Assembly (NCBI GenBank): GCA_032119795.1
Contig: JAUMFO010000009.1
Coordinates: forward strand, 77,967-141,966
Length of the DNA: 64,000 bases
Direction: 5' to 3'
DNA from: JAGIBJ01 sp032119795
GTDB lineage: Bacteria; Actinomycetota; Thermoleophilia; Solirubrobacterales; Solirubrobacteraceae
The notes beneath the pieces are model-generated. The model had not been told where the DNA came from, searched no databases, and worked only from the letters and a program-made list of their open reading frames with translations. Shown piece after piece: positions 25,303-32,951 of the stretch (position 1 is the stretch's first letter; each line of letters begins with the position of its first letter). A program made the translations under genes and the position numbers.

Positions 25303-26889
25303 GTGCCCGAACCCCAGATCACGACTCAGCCCGACCTCGACGAGACCGCCGCCAATGGCGCCGCAGTCTCATCTGAAGCGGGCGCGTCGCCAGAACCGGC
25401 GTCGCCGTACGCCCCCAGCGGAAACGGCGCGACGACCCCTGGCTACGTCGACGCCGACGTCGCGGCCGGCGATGATGCGCTCGAGCGCTACGCCGACGCC
25501 GACCCCGAGCTGCACGTCGACGAAGACTGGGACGACGAGGACGGCGATCACGAGCACGATGAGGAAGAGGGCCGCCGCGCCCAGCGTCGTCGTGAGCGCC
25601 AGGACGCCCACGACCCCAACGCTGTCGACGAGCTGCGCCGCGCCCGTGATCAGCAGAAGGCGCTGATGGTCGGGGTGCTCGCGGCCGACGAGGAACTCAC
25701 CGAGCTCGCCGAACTCCTCAAGACGGCTGGCGTCGAGATCGTCGGCGAGATCGCGCAGCGCCGCGAACTCCCGCACCCGAACACCTACGTCGGACCGGGC
25801 AAGGTCAACGAGGTCAAGAAGCTGGCGGCGGAGCTCGGCGCGAACGTGATCGTGACCGACGACGAACTCTCTGCCCGCCAGGAGCGCAACCTCGAAGAGG
25901 GACTCAAGCTGCCGGTCATCGACCGCACGGCCCTGATCCTCGACATCTTCGCCGGCCACGCGCACTCGGCAGAGGGCAAGCTCCAGGTCGAGCTGGCCCA
26001 GCTGCAGTACAACATGGCCCGCATGCGCGGCCTCTGGCAGCACCTCGACCGCCTCGGCGACGGCGGCGTCGGCACGCGTGGCCCAGGTGAGACGCAGATC
26101 GAGACCGACCGTCGACTCGCTCGTGGCCGCATGAGCCAGCTGCGTCGACGGCTCAAGGACGTCGGCGCCCACCGAGACACGATGCGCGCCGAGCGCAACC
26201 GCGCGCAGCTGCCGTCACTGGCGCTGGCCGGCTACACCAACGCCGGCAAGTCGACGTTGCTGCACGCGATCTCCGGCGCCGAGGTGTCGACGGGCGACCA
26301 GCTGTTCCACACCCTCGACCCGGCGACCAGGACTGCGCGCCTCAACGGCCGCAACTACCTCGTGACCGACACGGTCGGCTTCATCCGCAAACTCCCGCAT
26401 CAGCTCGTCGACGCGTTCGGCGCCACGCTCGTGGAGACGAAGCTCGCCGACCTGATCCTCCACGTCGTCGACGCCTCGGAGGAGGACGAGATGCGCTGGG
26501 GCACGATCAAGACGGTCGAGAACGTCCTCGACGAGATCGGCGCCGGCGAGCGCCCCCGCCTCCTGGTGCTCAACAAGTGCGACCGCCTGACGGACGTCGA
26601 GCGGCAGGGCCTGCGCCTCGCGCACCCGGACGCCGTGCAGATCTCGTCGGTGACGGGCGACGGCCTCGACGAACTCACCGAGGTCATCGAGCAGGCGTTT
26701 GAGTCGACCTCGCGCTCCATGGAACTCCTGATCCCGCACTCCGGCGGCGCGATCGTCGCCGAGCTCTACAAGCTCGACCACGAGCTCGTCCGCGAAGACG
26801 TGGCCGAGGGCGTGCGTCTCAAGGTGCGCGTCCCGAACCAGCGGGCGGCGAAGTTCGAGCAGTACGCGGTTGCGGCCGCCTCGAACTAA
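25303..26889 (+). CDS. hflX: GTPase HflX
   Basis: 528 residues from GTG 25303. Ribosome-associated GTPase that splits stalled or idle 70S ribosomes. An acidic N-terminal extension of about 110 residues ('YADADPELHVDEDWDDEDGD') is followed by the HflX N-terminal domain ('GVLAADEELTELAELLKTAG', 'NTYVGPGKVNEVKKLAAELG'), a coiled linker ending 'GPGETQIETDRRLARGRM', and the G domain with P-loop GYTNAGKST, 'DTVGFIRKLPHQLVDAF' (G3) and NKCD (G4). The position beside dap genes, miaA and recA agrees with actinobacterial synteny. dut follows after 1 base. Here lexA, often next to hflX in this phylum, is absent. Confidence 0.95.
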   Translation: MPEPQITTQPDLDETAANGAAVSSEAGASPEPASPYAPSGNGATTPGYVDADVAAGDDALERYADADPELHVDEDWDDEDGDHEHDEEEGRRAQRRRERQDAHDPNAVDELRRARDQQKALMVGVLAADEELTELAELLKTAGVEIVGEIAQRRELPHPNTYVGPGKVNEVKKLAAELGANVIVTDDELSARQERNLEEGLKLPVIDRTALILDIFAGHAHSAEGKLQVELAQLQYNMARMRGLWQHLDRLGDGGVGTRGPGETQIETDRRLARGRMSQLRRRLKDVGAHRDTMRAERNRAQLPSLALAGYTNAGKSTLLHAISGAEVSTGDQLFHTLDPATRTARLNGRNYLVTDTVGFIRKLPHQLVDAFGATLVETKLADLILHVVDASEEDEMRWGTIKTVENVLDEIGAGERPRLLVLNKCDRLTDVERQGLRLAHPDAVQISSVTGDGLDELTEVIEQAFESTSRSMELLIPHSGGAIVAELYKLDHELVREDVAEGVRLKVRVPNQRAAKFEQYAVAAASN

Positions 26890-26890
26890 C

Positions 26891-27337
26891 GTGGCCGCGC
26901 CCGAACTGGCGATCAAGCAGCTCGATCCCCGGGCCGTCGTCCCGCAGCGTGCCCACGCCGGCGACGCGGGACTCGATCTGTCGATTCTGGAGGCCGTGGC
27001 GATCGAGCCGGGCGCTCGCGCCAAGGTCGGGACCGGCCTGGCGATCGCCGTCCCGCCGGGCTACGCCGGCTTCATCGTGCCGCGCTCAGGACTTGCCGCG
27101 CGTCTGGGCCTGTCGCTCGTCAACACCCCGGGGATCGTCGACGCCGGCTACCGCGGCGAGGTGCAGATCGTGCTGCTCAACACCGACCGCGACACGGCGA
27201 TCAAGCTCGACGCCGGCGAGCGCGTCGCGCAACTGTTGATCGTCCCGGTGGCGCTGAGCCCCGTGGTCACGGTCGAGACGCTGCCCGAGGCCGTCGACGA
27301 GCGCGGCACCGGCGGCTACGGCTCCACCGGCACCTGA
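26891..27337 (+). CDS. dut: Deoxyuridine 5'-triphosphate nucleotidohydrolase (dUTPase)
   Basis: 148 residues from GTG 26891. Trimeric dUTPase that hydrolyses dUTP to dUMP, keeping uracil out of DNA and feeding thymidylate synthase. The five motifs are present in order: 'AHAGDAGLDL', 'PRSGLA', 'GIVDAGYRGEVQIVLLNTD', 'GERVAQLLIVPV' and the C-terminal P-loop-like 'ERGTGGYGSTG'. The start is 1 base after the hflX stop. It fits the thyA/folA/deaminase nucleotide block that follows. Confidence 0.97.
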   Translation: MAAPELAIKQLDPRAVVPQRAHAGDAGLDLSILEAVAIEPGARAKVGTGLAIAVPPGYAGFIVPRSGLAARLGLSLVNTPGIVDAGYRGEVQIVLLNTDRDTAIKLDAGERVAQLLIVPVALSPVVTVETLPEAVDERGTGGYGSTGT

Positions 27338-27367
27338 CGCCCGCAGCCCGCGCCGCCGCGCTTGGCC

Positions 27368-27934
27368 CTACGGTCGAGCGGGTGCCTGGAGTGGCCTGCG
27401 CACCGACGGGTCGGCGGTCAGCGTCGCGTCGCCATCCCAGACGACGGTCGCCAGGACGACCCATGGCGTCGCCGAGCGCGTGGTCGTCGCAGAGCTGCAG
27501 GCCGGGTCCTCCTCGAGCACCTGAACCTCGAATGCCTCCTCCCAGCTGGCGGCGACCGCCGGCTCGTCAGGCCACGGGGCTGGGACCTCGCCGCTCGGGA
27601 CCTCGTCCCAGCGGATCGCAAGCCAGTGCGTCGTCCCGGGCTGCGTGAGGCCCGCTTGGCGGACGTCGACGGTGGCCGTCTCGGGCACGAGGATCTCGTT
27701 CCCGGCCTCGTCGAGCGCAAACCCGGGTGAGATCGTCAACGCGAGGCCTGCCCCGGCCCCGATCTCGAACCCCGTGACGACACCCCAGCCATGCAAGAGG
27801 CGATTGTGTCGACGAGCTCGCTCGCGAACGTACGACTGCTGGAGATCGAGGTCGTCGGCCGTAAGCAGTCGGCCCCCGAACCAGTTCGGCCGCGCAAGCT
27901 GGGCCTCACCAAACGCTGCGTTGTGTTCCCCCAT
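27368..27934 (-). CDS. Protein with contractile-injection-system-associated domain, function unknown
   Basis: 188 residues. The N-terminal 60 residues ('RPNWFGGRLLTADDLDLQQS', 'RRHNRLLHGWGVVTGFEI') match a domain that I know from hypothetical proteins beside extracellular contractile injection systems and phage-tail-like particles ('..F..G.LLTA.DF..EQ.Y...K...HN..LHG.GVV.GL.V'). The rest ('LALTISPGFALDEAGNEILV') has the beta-rich look of baseplate or structural proteins. No other injection-system gene (sheath, tube, LysM, VgrG-like, ClpV-like) is in the window, so it is an orphan here. No signal peptide or membrane segment is seen. It is convergent with dut. Confidence 0.75.
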   Translation of the reverse strand: MGEHNAAFGEAQLARPNWFGGRLLTADDLDLQQSYVRERARRHNRLLHGWGVVTGFEIGAGAGLALTISPGFALDEAGNEILVPETATVDVRQAGLTQPGTTHWLAIRWDEVPSGEVPAPWPDEPAVAASWEEAFEVQVLEEDPACSSATTTRSATPWVVLATVVWDGDATLTADPSVRRPLQAPARP

Positions 27935-28028
27935 GGATCGACCCTAACCCGAGGCTGCGGCGGGGGTGCGCTGTCGTGCGACTTGCCAGCCGTCTTGCGC
28001 GGGGTGGCCGCTCAGCCGCCCCAACGCC

Positions 28029-28454
28029 TTATTCGGCCGCGGCGCTCACCTTGAAGCGCACCGTCTTCTCCGGATCGGCGGGCAGGGCGACGAAGTGCGC
28101 GTGCAGGTGCGCGACGGAGCCGCCGTTGTAGCGCATATCTCCGGAGCGCTCGACGGTCGCGGTCGCCAGCGGCTCCAGCTGCGCTTTGAGCCGACGCTTG
28201 ATGGCCCACAGCTCGGCGCCGGCGGCGTCCGGCAGCTCGTCGAACGAGCGGACATGGCGGTGGGGGACGATCAGATAGTGGGCGACCGTCCCCGCGTAGG
28301 GGAAGTCGTTCTTCGTCACGTAGAAGAACTCGCCCTCCCACTCGACCGGCTCGCGGTGGTACTCGGCGACGTGCTCCGGGCAGAAGATGCAGATGCCGTC
28401 GGCCTCAAGCTGCTCCATGTAGGCCAGCTGCTCGGCCGTGCGCGCCGCCGACAT
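28029..28454 (-). CDS. HIT-family nucleotide hydrolase/transferase
   Basis: 141 residues from ATG 28454. The histidine triad appears as AHLHAHFV near the C terminus, and 'AHYLIVPHRHVRSFDELPD' is the upstream conserved block. 'CIFCPEHVAEYH' near the N terminus could bind zinc, as in some HIT proteins. HIT enzymes cleave nucleoside phosphoramidates, dinucleotides or adenylylated intermediates; the exact substrate is open. The frame extends upstream to 28571, overlapping folA by 20 bases, but those 39 residues are low-complexity, so the shorter start is preferred. It is the last gene of the thyA-folA run. Confidence 0.83.
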   Translation of the reverse strand: MSAARTAEQLAYMEQLEADGICIFCPEHVAEYHREPVEWEGEFFYVTKNDFPYAGTVAHYLIVPHRHVRSFDELPDAAGAELWAIKRRLKAQLEPLATATVERSGDMRYNGGSVAHLHAHFVALPADPEKTVRFKVSAAAE

Positions 28455-28551
28455 CTCATACAAGGCACCGGGGGCGCTCGTCGGCGGGCCACCGCCGACG
28501 TCGCGGTGGGTGTCGTCGACGTCAGCCGAGCGCGAGCCCTGGCCGCCCGGA

Positions 28552-29121
28552 TCAGGCACCGAGCGCCTCACGCACGATCAGCCCCGTCACGGTGGCGTCG
28601 TGGTACGCCTCGCGGGGCACGTCCGCCGGCACCGCCGGCTCGAACACGCGGACGGTGAACGTGCTGCCGTCGGCCTCGGTGACGGGCCCGTGAGACTCCA
28701 CGCAGGTCCACCAGTGCCCGAGCGACGGGAAGAACGCGTCGCCGGGAGGAGACAAATCCACCTCGGTCGCATAGATGCGGTCGATCATGTCCTTGCGCAG
28801 CGCCTCGCTATACGTGCGGCTGCCGCCGATGACGAACGCGTCGCCGCCCTGTGTGGCGGCGACCGCGTCTTCGAGGGAGAAGAAGATCTCGGCGCCGTCA
28901 CCGGGGTCGTAGTCGGGGTTCTCGGTCAACACCAGGTTGCGCCGGCCCGGCAACGGCCGGAACTTCGGCGGAATCGACTCATAGGTCTTGCGGCCCATGA
29001 TCACCGGGTGGCCGGAGGTGAGCTGCTTGAAGTGCTTCAGATCGGTGGGGAGGTGCCACGGCAGGTCGCCATCGGCCCCGATCACGCGGTTGTGGCCATA
29101 CGCCACGACGATCGCGAGCAT
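28552..29121 (-). CDS. folA: Dihydrofolate reductase
   Basis: 189 residues, slightly longer than typical. NADPH-dependent reduction of dihydrofolate, regenerating the folate oxidised by thymidylate synthase. The conserved N terminus 'AIVVAYGHNRVIGADGDLPWHLPTDLKHF' region (shown by positions 3-31), 'VIMGRKTYESIPPKFRPLPG' and 'FVIGGSRTYSEAL' are all present, with the substrate-binding Asp/Trp of the 'GDLPWHLP' loop. thyA lies immediately upstream, with a possible 25-residue frame squeezed between them; HIT lies downstream. Confidence 0.96.
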   Translation of the reverse strand: MLAIVVAYGHNRVIGADGDLPWHLPTDLKHFKQLTSGHPVIMGRKTYESIPPKFRPLPGRRNLVLTENPDYDPGDGAEIFFSLEDAVAATQGGDAFVIGGSRTYSEALRKDMIDRIYATEVDLSPPGDAFFPSLGHWWTCVESHGPVTEADGSTFTVRVFEPAVPADVPREAYHDATVTGLIVREALGA

Positions 29122-29123
29122 GG

Positions 29124-29201
29124 CTAGCGGGCCGTCCGAACGCGCAGCACCAGGCTGCCGACGACCGCGAGGCCGACGGCGATCGCCACCGCGCGGATCA
29201 C
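29124..29201 (-). CDS. Possible 25-residue single-span membrane peptide between thyA and folA
   Basis: The thyA stop TGA (29198-29200) overlaps a GTG (29199-29201) in the 4-base GTGA form used repeatedly in this genome. From that GTG runs a 25-residue frame, MIRAVAIAVGLAVVGSLVLR followed by VRTAR, ending in TAG at 29124-29126, two bases before the folA ATG. It is one hydrophobic helix with basic ends, typical of a single-span microprotein. The exact fit between two genes argues for translation, but such short frames also arise by chance, so this remains a candidate. An RNA-level role as a translational relay to folA is an alternative. Confidence 0.4.
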   Translation of the reverse strand: MIRAVAIAVGLAVVGSLVLRVRTAR

Positions 29202-30109
29202 GTCAGCACCGGGATCGAACGCATGCCCGGGTGCGGGTGGTAATCCGAGAGCGCGAAGTGGTCGGCGCGGAAGTCATGGATATCGGTGACGCGCTTGCCG
29301 GCCTCGGTGAGCTCGAGCGTGGGGAGGGGCAGCGGCTCGCGGGCGAGCATCTCGTCGACGTGCTCGATCTGGTTGGCGTAGATGTGCGCGTACTGGATCC
29401 AGTGCACGTACTCCACGAGCTCGTAGCCCGTGAGGTGCTCGATCATCAGCCCGAGCGCGTTGTACTGGACCATGTTCGACGGGACCCCGACCGGCGTGTC
29501 GCCCGAACGCTGGTTATGCACCAGGTGGAGCTTGTCGCCGAAGACCATCGCGTGGATCCACCCGTGGCACGGGGCGATCGTGTTGCGCGACTTGAGCTCG
29601 GCCGTGCGGTGGTTGGCCTGCGGAATCCACGGGCTCATCAGCGCCGTGCGGTCCATCGGGAGGTCCTTGAGCTTTTGGATCAGTGCCGGGAGCTGATCGA
29701 AGCCGGGGTCGTCCTCGTCGTCGAGGTTCGTCGTGAAGTTGTGGAAGGCATGGCCGTAGGAGCCCGGGCCGAGATCGCCAGGGGCCAGGCCGCGTGAGCT
29801 CGTCTTCTTGTCGGTCGCCCAGGGGCCCCACCAGTCGCAGCCGAACGCCTTGAACTCGTCGAGCGTGCGGGCGCCGTTGATGAAGGCGCAGAGCTCGCCG
29901 ATCGCCTTGTCGTAGAAACCGCCGATCGAACGCTCCGTGATCACCGCGGCCCCCTGCGCCATCGGGAATCGCATCACGACGCCGGCGACCGCGAGGGCGT
30001 CCTCACCCTGCTTCGTCTCCACGCGAACGCCCTGCTCGCGGATGGTCCGGAGCATGTCGCGGTACTGCGTGCTGGGGCGCCGTTCGTCGAACGGGAGGTA
30101 GTTCGGCAT
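29198..30109 (-). CDS. thyA: Thymidylate synthase ThyA
   Basis: 303 residues from ATG 30109. Reductive methylation of dUMP to dTMP with methylene-tetrahydrofolate. The catalytic Cys lies in 'RNTIAPCHGWIHAMV' (canonical PPCH reads APCH here), dUMP-binding 'HNQRSGDTPVGVPSNMVQYN' and 'HIYANQIEHVDEMLAREPLP' are intact, and 'YGHAFHNF' replaces the usual 'YGxQWR'. So it is a divergent ThyA. An in-frame start at 30145 exists. A perfect GGAGGT stands only one base before ATG 30109, which is close for a Shine-Dalgarno site, so the exact start is not settled. folA is in the same operon. Confidence 0.92.
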   Translation of the reverse strand: MPNYLPFDERRPSTQYRDMLRTIREQGVRVETKQGEDALAVAGVVMRFPMAQGAAVITERSIGGFYDKAIGELCAFINGARTLDEFKAFGCDWWGPWATDKKTSSRGLAPGDLGPGSYGHAFHNFTTNLDDEDDPGFDQLPALIQKLKDLPMDRTALMSPWIPQANHRTAELKSRNTIAPCHGWIHAMVFGDKLHLVHNQRSGDTPVGVPSNMVQYNALGLMIEHLTGYELVEYVHWIQYAHIYANQIEHVDEMLAREPLPLPTLELTEAGKRVTDIHDFRADHFALSDYHPHPGMRSIPVLT

Positions 30110-30237
30110 CACCTCCGAGAGTAGAGCGGCGCTCGGCCGGACCACGCCCGCCCACCAGGCATCCCTGCAATGTCCGACAAACCCAGCTGCGCCCTGGCGC
30201 GCCTGTAGGGTTGCGTGGGCGCGAAGGCGCGTTTGCG

Positions 30238-30843
30238 ATGGCCCAAGTGAGCAGTGACATGTCCGGCGGCGGGATCCTTAGTCCCAACGTCAACTTCGCG
30301 GAGCGCCTCGTGGGCTCGCTCGACGAGATGACGAAGACCGTCGCCGACCTGCGCGCCCAGGGCTTCTCGATCGTCCTGACGTCTGGCTCGTTCGACCTGA
30401 TCCACCTCGGCCACGTGAAGTACCTCGCGCGGGCCAAAGAGCTCGGCGGGATCCTCGTGGTCGGCGTAGACAGCGACGCCAAGATCCGCCGCCGCAAGGG
30501 CGACGACCGCCCGATGGTGCCCGAAGGCGAGCGCCTCGAGCTCCTCGCGCACCAGCGTCCCGTCGACCTGATCTACCTCAAGAACGACGACGACCCCAAG
30601 TGGGCGCTGATCAAGGCCGTCTCGCCAGACACGCTCGTGCTCACCGCCGACCACTCCTACTCCGACGCCGACCTCGAGGCGCTCACGGAGTTCTGCGGGC
30701 ACGTCGAGGTGCTGCCGCGCCAGTCGGCCGTGACGACCTCCGAGCGGATTCGCCAGATGTACATGCACCTGGGAGACAAACTCGGGCCGGCGCTCGCCGA
30801 CGTCCTCCCGGGCCTGATCGACAACATCCTCAAACGGCGATGA
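30238..30843 (+). CDS. Nucleotidyltransferase of the RfaE2/cytidylyltransferase family
   Basis: 201 residues from ATG 30238. Single-domain enzyme with the class signature HxGH as 'GSFDLIHLGHVKYLARAKEL' and the C-terminal 'SAVTTSERIRQM' (the ISTSxR-type motif). Such enzymes join NTP to a phosphorylated sugar or alcohol (heptose-1-phosphate, glycerol-3-phosphate, phosphopantetheine, FMN). In a Gram-positive-type background without heptose genes in the window the substrate is open. The stop overlaps the ATG of the deaminase-family gene (ATGA), so the two proteins are co-produced and may act in one pathway. It is divergent from thyA. Confidence 0.82.
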   Translation: MAQVSSDMSGGGILSPNVNFAERLVGSLDEMTKTVADLRAQGFSIVLTSGSFDLIHLGHVKYLARAKELGGILVVGVDSDAKIRRRKGDDRPMVPEGERLELLAHQRPVDLIYLKNDDDPKWALIKAVSPDTLVLTADHSYSDADLEALTEFCGHVEVLPRQSAVTTSERIRQMYMHLGDKLGPALADVLPGLIDNILKRR

Positions 30844-31682
30844 GCCACGCGGTCGTCGCCTACGTGCCGGTGCTCCACGAGGGCTACCGGCGGTTCCTCA
30901 GTGCCCACGCCACGGGCAAGCCGTTCTATGTGATCGGTCGCGAACTCCACGCCGACTACCGCCCGCTGGCCAAGGACATTCGCGCCCTCGACCCCGAGCT
31001 GGTCGCCAGCGCGATTGCCGCCTGGGGCGTGGCGTCGTCGGCCCGAGTGTTGGATGCGGAAGGCGCGGCGGCGCTGGCTGAGGCCGGGACGTCCCTGGTG
31101 ATGCCGTCAGAGGACGTCAGCTACCTCGTCGCCGAGCAGTACTTCCCGAGGAACCCCGTCACGTTCGACTCGGTCTTTCTGCGGTGGGACAAGCGCCGCA
31201 GCGTCGAACTGCTGACGCCACCTGCGACTCGGGCGGCGCCTGGCGACGCCGTCTGGGCTGAGCTGGCTGAGGCGGCTGAGGCTGAGGCCGCCGGCAGCGT
31301 CGACTGGTGGCGACAGGTCGGTGCGGCGCTTCGGCTCTCCGACGGCTCGGTGCTCACTGCCCGCAACGAGCTCAACCCGACCCCGCTCGCGGCCTACGCC
31401 GTCGGCGACCCGCGCAGCAACTTCTTCAAGGGCGTGCACCTGGAGCTCTCGCTCGCCACGCACGCCGAGGCGCGGCTGATCGCCGGCGCCGCCCGCGACG
31501 GCCGCTCCACCCTCGGGGCGTCGATCTACGTGACGGACTTCCCGTGCCCGCCCTGCGCCAAGCTGATCGCTGGCGCCGGGATCGAGCGGGTCTACTACCG
31601 CCAGGGCTACGCCGTCTTGGACGGCGCCGACGTGCTCGAGGCCGCTGGCGTAGAGATCGTCCACGTAGGCGACGATGCCTGA
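30840..31682 (+). CDS. Cytidine/deoxycytidylate deaminase-family protein with extra N-terminal domain
   Basis: 280 residues from ATG 30840. The C-terminal 140 residues are a zinc deaminase domain: 'THAEARLIAGAARDG' (HAE, zinc ligand and proton shuttle Glu) and 'DFPCPPCAKLIAGAGIERVY' (PCxxC). The N-terminal 130 residues ('VVAYVPVLHEGYRRFLSAHA', 'YVIGRELHADYRPLAKDIRA') are not a known deaminase part; the 'VPVLHEGYRRFL' segment faintly recalls the HxGH region of nucleotidyltransferases, but the motif itself is missing. dCMP deaminase would supply dUMP to the nearby thyA. Coupled by ATGA to the nucleotidyltransferase. Deaminase fold firm, substrate and N-terminal role open. Confidence 0.78.
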   Translation: MSHAVVAYVPVLHEGYRRFLSAHATGKPFYVIGRELHADYRPLAKDIRALDPELVASAIAAWGVASSARVLDAEGAAALAEAGTSLVMPSEDVSYLVAEQYFPRNPVTFDSVFLRWDKRRSVELLTPPATRAAPGDAVWAELAEAAEAEAAGSVDWWRQVGAALRLSDGSVLTARNELNPTPLAAYAVGDPRSNFFKGVHLELSLATHAEARLIAGAARDGRSTLGASIYVTDFPCPPCAKLIAGAGIERVYYRQGYAVLDGADVLEAAGVEIVHVGDDA

Positions 31683-31736
31683 GCGCCTCGCGCGCTCCGT
31701 CCCCGGCTCCCTCTTCCACCGACCAGCCCGGGTCCG

Positions 31737-32951
31737 ATGAGCATTCTGCTCGCGAAGCTGGCCCTGGCGCCGGGGTTCGTGGTGCTCGTCTCGCTCGCGG
31801 TGCGGCGCTTCGGGCCGCGCGTCGGCGGATTGTTTGGCGGCCTGCCGGTGGTTGCCGGGCCGATCCTGCTGATCTACGCCCTCGAGCACGGGGCGGTGTT
31901 CGCAGCCGAGGCGGCGGAGAACAGCCTGGTGGCGCTCGTGGCCCTGACGGCCTTCGTATTGACGGTCGCGTTCCTGGGGCCGCCTCTTGGCGCGATTGGG
32001 AGCGTTGTCCTCGGCTGGGCGGTCTTCTTGGGGGTCGGGGCGCTCGTGGCGATCCCAGCATTCAGTCCGCTGCCGGGGCTCGCGCTGTGCGGCGTCGCCT
32101 TCGCCGCGGCGCTCCTGGTGATCCCGAAGCCGGCGCCGGGCGAGTACCTTGGCGTCCCTCGACGGCCAAAGCACGATCTGGCGCTACGCGCCGGCGTCGC
32201 CGCGTCGATGGTTTTGGTGCTGACGTCGGTCGCGTCGAAGCTCGGCCCGGCGGCCAGCGGCATCCTCGCGCCGTTCCCGACGATCACCAGCGTCCTCGCC
32301 GGCTTCGCTACCGCGCACGAGACCCGCGCCACCACGCTCCACCTGCTGCGCAACATGCTCCGCGGCTTCTACTCCTTCGCCGGCTTCCTCTTCACCGTCG
32401 CGGTGACGGTGGAGGCGTGGGGGACGGCCCCCGCGTTCCTCGCCGCCGTCGCCGTCACCGTGGTGATCCAGGCCGGCCTGATGATCTTCGACCTGCGCCG
32501 AGCGGCGTTAGCCGCGGCCGAACCGGTCGGGTCCGAAAGGGCCGGTCGAGACGGAGGCCGTTTTTCGTCCTTGGTTTCGACCGGCTCGTCGACGCCGAAA
32601 GGGCCGGTCGAGACGGAGGCCGTTTTTCGTCCTTGGTTTCGACCGGCTCGTCGACGCCGAAAGGGCCGGTCGAGATGGAGGCCGTTTTTCGTCCTTGGTT
32701 TCGACCGGCCTCCCGGCGCGGCGCCGAGCGGCGTTAGCCGCGGCCCAGGCGCGCGCGGACGCGGGCCAGGGGCGAGTGCGAGGGCGCTGAGCGCCGCGCG
32801 GCGCGACGGGCGCTGGCGTGGGCGGCGTCCTCGAGGCGGTCGTCGAGCGTTGGCAGCTCGGCGGGCGTCACGCCGACCGCGCGCGCGATCAGCTCGTCGG
32901 CAAACCAGACGTTTTTCGGCAGCAGCGGCCCGTGGAGGTAGGTGCCGATGA
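31737..32951 (+). CDS. Multi-span membrane protein with a repeat-generated, frameshifted C-terminal tail
   Basis: The first 260 residues are a plausible integral membrane protein with about eight hydrophobic helices ('FVVLVSLAVRRFGPRVGGLF', 'GILAPFPTITSVLAGFATAH', 'FYSFAGFLFTVAVTVEAWGT'); function unknown. After 'MIFDLRRAALAAA' (about 32519) the frame enters a 62-base repeat array and then the 3' part of gatD on the other strand, giving a 140-residue Arg/Gly/Pro tail unlike any protein. A 25-base direct repeat flanks the array; removing one copy plus the array (226 bases) would restore a frame ending at TGA 32788-32790 after 16 more residues. So the present tail looks secondary and the ancestral protein was about 280 residues. 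Confidence 0.7.
   Translation: MSILLAKLALAPGFVVLVSLAVRRFGPRVGGLFGGLPVVAGPILLIYALEHGAVFAAEAAENSLVALVALTAFVLTVAFLGPPLGAIGSVVLGWAVFLGVGALVAIPAFSPLPGLALCGVAFAAALLVIPKPAPGEYLGVPRRPKHDLALRAGVAASMVLVLTSVASKLGPAASGILAPFPTITSVLAGFATAHETRATTLHLLRNMLRGFYSFAGFLFTVAVTVEAWGTAPAFLAAVAVTVVIQAGLMIFDLRRAALAAAEPVGSERAGRDGGRFSSLVSTGSSTPKGPVETEAVFRPWFRPARRRRKGRSRWRPFFVLGFDRPPGAAPSGVSRGPGARGRGPGASARALSAARRDGRWRGRRPRGGRRALAARRASRRPRARSARRQTRRFSAAAARGGRCR
32495..32519. repeat. 25-base direct repeat, left copy
   Basis: This segment (beginning GCGCCGAGCGGCG, ending TAGCCGCGGCC) is repeated without mismatch at 32721-32745. The two copies bracket the 62-base tandem array. In the left copy the bases encode RRAALAAA of the membrane protein; in the right copy they include the TAA stop region of gatD on the other strand. 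Confidence 0.9.
32533..32709. repeat. Tandem array of a 62-base hairpin-forming repeat (2.9 copies)
   Basis: Units begin at 32533, 32595 and 32657 with CCGAAAGGGCCGGTCGAGA; the third is cut off at 32709 and has one change (GAGATGG for GAGACGG). Each unit contains an inverted repeat, GCCGGTCGA ... TCGACCGGC, enclosing a GTTTTT tract. The style (GGTCGAGA ... GGTTTCGACCGGCTCGTCGA) resembles interspersed intergenic repeats common in actinobacterial genomes. Confidence 0.9.
32721..32745. repeat. 25-base direct repeat, right copy
   Basis: Exact copy of 32495-32519. It overlaps the end of gatD (stop codon complement at 32734-32736). The offset of 226 bases is not a multiple of three, so the membrane protein reads the right copy in a different frame from the left copy. 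Confidence 0.9.

Noticed and set aside
32533..32709. Tandem 62-base repeat as a CRISPR array
   Set aside because: Units are directly adjacent without variable spacers, and no cas gene is in the window.
31307..32737. 476-residue plus-strand frame through the deaminase and membrane protein genes
   Set aside because: It runs out of phase through two recognised genes and is Arg/Gly/Pro-rich noise.
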